DNA from: an uncultured Collinsella sp.
Lineage (GTDB): Bacteria > Actinomycetota > Coriobacteriia > Coriobacteriales > Coriobacteriaceae
DNA: 6,941 bases
NCBI GenBank assembly: GCA_900551555.1
Contig: URWC01000101.1
Span: 1-6,941, forward strand
Reading direction: 5' to 3'
The notes beneath the pieces are model-generated. The model had not been told where the DNA came from and did not search any database. It saw only the letters and a program-made list of their open reading frames with translations. Below are positions 6,593-6,941 of this stretch, in pieces. The position numbers were made by a program, and so were the translations under genes. How positions within the stretch are numbered: the stretch's first letter is position 1; each line of letters begins with the position of its first letter.

Positions 6593-6626
6593 AGTATACA
6601 TGTTAATATTAACATTAACGTGTATA
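6593..6626 (-). promoter_or_regulatory. Nested palindrome and putative promoter of the toxin-antitoxin operon
   Basis: Outer arms TATACATGTTAA (6595-6606) and TTAACGTGTATA (6615-6626) pair at 11 of 12 positions around 8 bp. Inside lies a perfect 12-bp palindrome, GTTAATATTAAC (6602-6613). On the minus strand TATACT (6598-6593) is a good -10 candidate at the edge of the dyad, but no convincing -35 box stands upstream. The position is where Phd-type antitoxins repress their own promoters. The dyad is certain; the function is inferred. Confidence 0.65.
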
Positions 6627-6745
6627 AAATCACTACAATGGAAGCAGCCCCATCGTATGATCCCTCTATCTTGTCAGTCCATAGCCTTTTGAACGCTTAT
6701 CGCTCCGAGACGATACCAGTCCACGGAATCCCCCTGATCGGCGCC

Positions 6746-6941
6746 TTAAGCCTGGGGCACCTGACCAGTCGCCAAGATCTGCTCGAGTGCGTCCTCGTCC
6801 AGCACGGGTACACTCAGCTGCTCGGCTTTGGTGAGCTTGGAGCCCGCTTTGGGGCCGGCGACCAGGTAGCTCGTCTTCTTTGAAACACTGCCCGAAACCT
6901 TGGCGCCGAGTACCTTGAGCGCCGCACCCGCCTCGTCGCGG
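6746..6941 (-). CDS. ligA: NAD-dependent DNA ligase LigA, C-terminal BRCT domain (5' end outside window)
   Basis: An open frame without a start inside the window reads in from the right edge and stops at TAA 6748-6746, giving 64 residues. They match the C-terminal BRCT domain of bacterial NAD-dependent DNA ligase: RDEAGAALKVLGAKVSGSVS, then KKTSYLVAGPKAGSKLTKAE, then a VPVLDEDALEQIL ending. LigA seals nicks during replication and repair; its BRCT domain helps DNA engagement. It reads in the same direction as the toxin-antitoxin genes, 186 bp upstream of the antitoxin start. No clear terminator lies between them, so some read-through is possible. Another BRCT protein is conceivable, but the KKTSYLVAG and GSKLTKA motifs strongly favour LigA. 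Confidence 0.9.
   Translation of the reverse strand, partial: RDEAGAALKVLGAKVSGSVSKKTSYLVAGPKAGSKLTKAEQLSVPVLDEDALEQILATGQVPQA

Noticed and set aside
6634..6654. Mini-frame MGLLPL on the minus strand ahead of the antitoxin
   Set aside because: Six codons only, no promoter identified before it and no attenuator-like hairpin after it; most likely chance.
6690..6710. Possible ligA terminator hairpin (ATCG/CGAT arms)
   Set aside because: Short, bulged stem with no following T run on the minus strand.
6675..6723. Repeated CAGTCCA in the ligA-antitoxin gap
   Set aside because: A 7-base direct repeat is within chance expectation and is tied to no promoter or gene feature.
6323..6883. Plus-strand open frame of 186 codons across the antitoxin and ligA end
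   Set aside because: It is antisense to the Phd antitoxin and the LigA BRCT coding sequence and crosses the palindrome. No ribosome site or family match.

Overview
The window is bacterial and GC-rich. Its genes are packed closely, one starts with GTG, and the Shine-Dalgarno sequences are purine-rich. The proteins resemble those of high-GC anaerobic Gram-positive bacteria. My best guess is the Coriobacteriia (Collinsella-like Actinomycetota), but this comes from the general look of the proteins and I could not test it by database search.

Layout. (1) 1-3143, minus strand: two genes overlapping by 8 bp encode the halves of a heterodimeric ABC exporter. The upstream half (609 aa) is complete and carries a degenerate ATPase site. 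The downstream half leaves the window just after its Walker A motif. (2) 3144-3404: a 261-bp divergent control region. It holds a strong sigma-70-type promoter for the ABC operon, a repeated GAATA-type motif around it, and a textbook MerR-type promoter and operator facing the other way. (3) 3405-5654, plus strand: a MATE-family efflux pump followed by a MerR-family regulator with a BmrR/GyrI-like effector domain. (4) 5711-5749: a long hairpin terminator between convergent genes. (5) 5748-6559, minus strand: a Phd/YefM-type antitoxin and a PIN-domain (VapC-like) toxin with an ATGA overlap, preceded by an AT-rich region with a nested palindrome. (6) 6746-6941, minus strand: the last 64 codons of ligA (NAD-dependent DNA ligase, BRCT domain).

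How the genes fit together. The centre is a two-pump multidrug-efflux locus. The MATE-merR pair looks like a self-contained feedback unit: the MerR protein would bind the dyad in the 19-bp spacer in front of its own operon and, on sensing a ligand, turn on pump and regulator together. The ABC exporter is divergently transcribed from its own promoter and may answer to a different regulator that I cannot see. The toxin-antitoxin module between ligA and the efflux locus is probably independent of both.

No gene-free stretch exceeds 300 bases. I see no RNA gene, CRISPR array, insertion sequence or prophage. The families are all known. The parts most worth a second look are the intergenic control elements, the asymmetric ABC pair and the long antitoxin tail. 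I found no convincing wholly new system.
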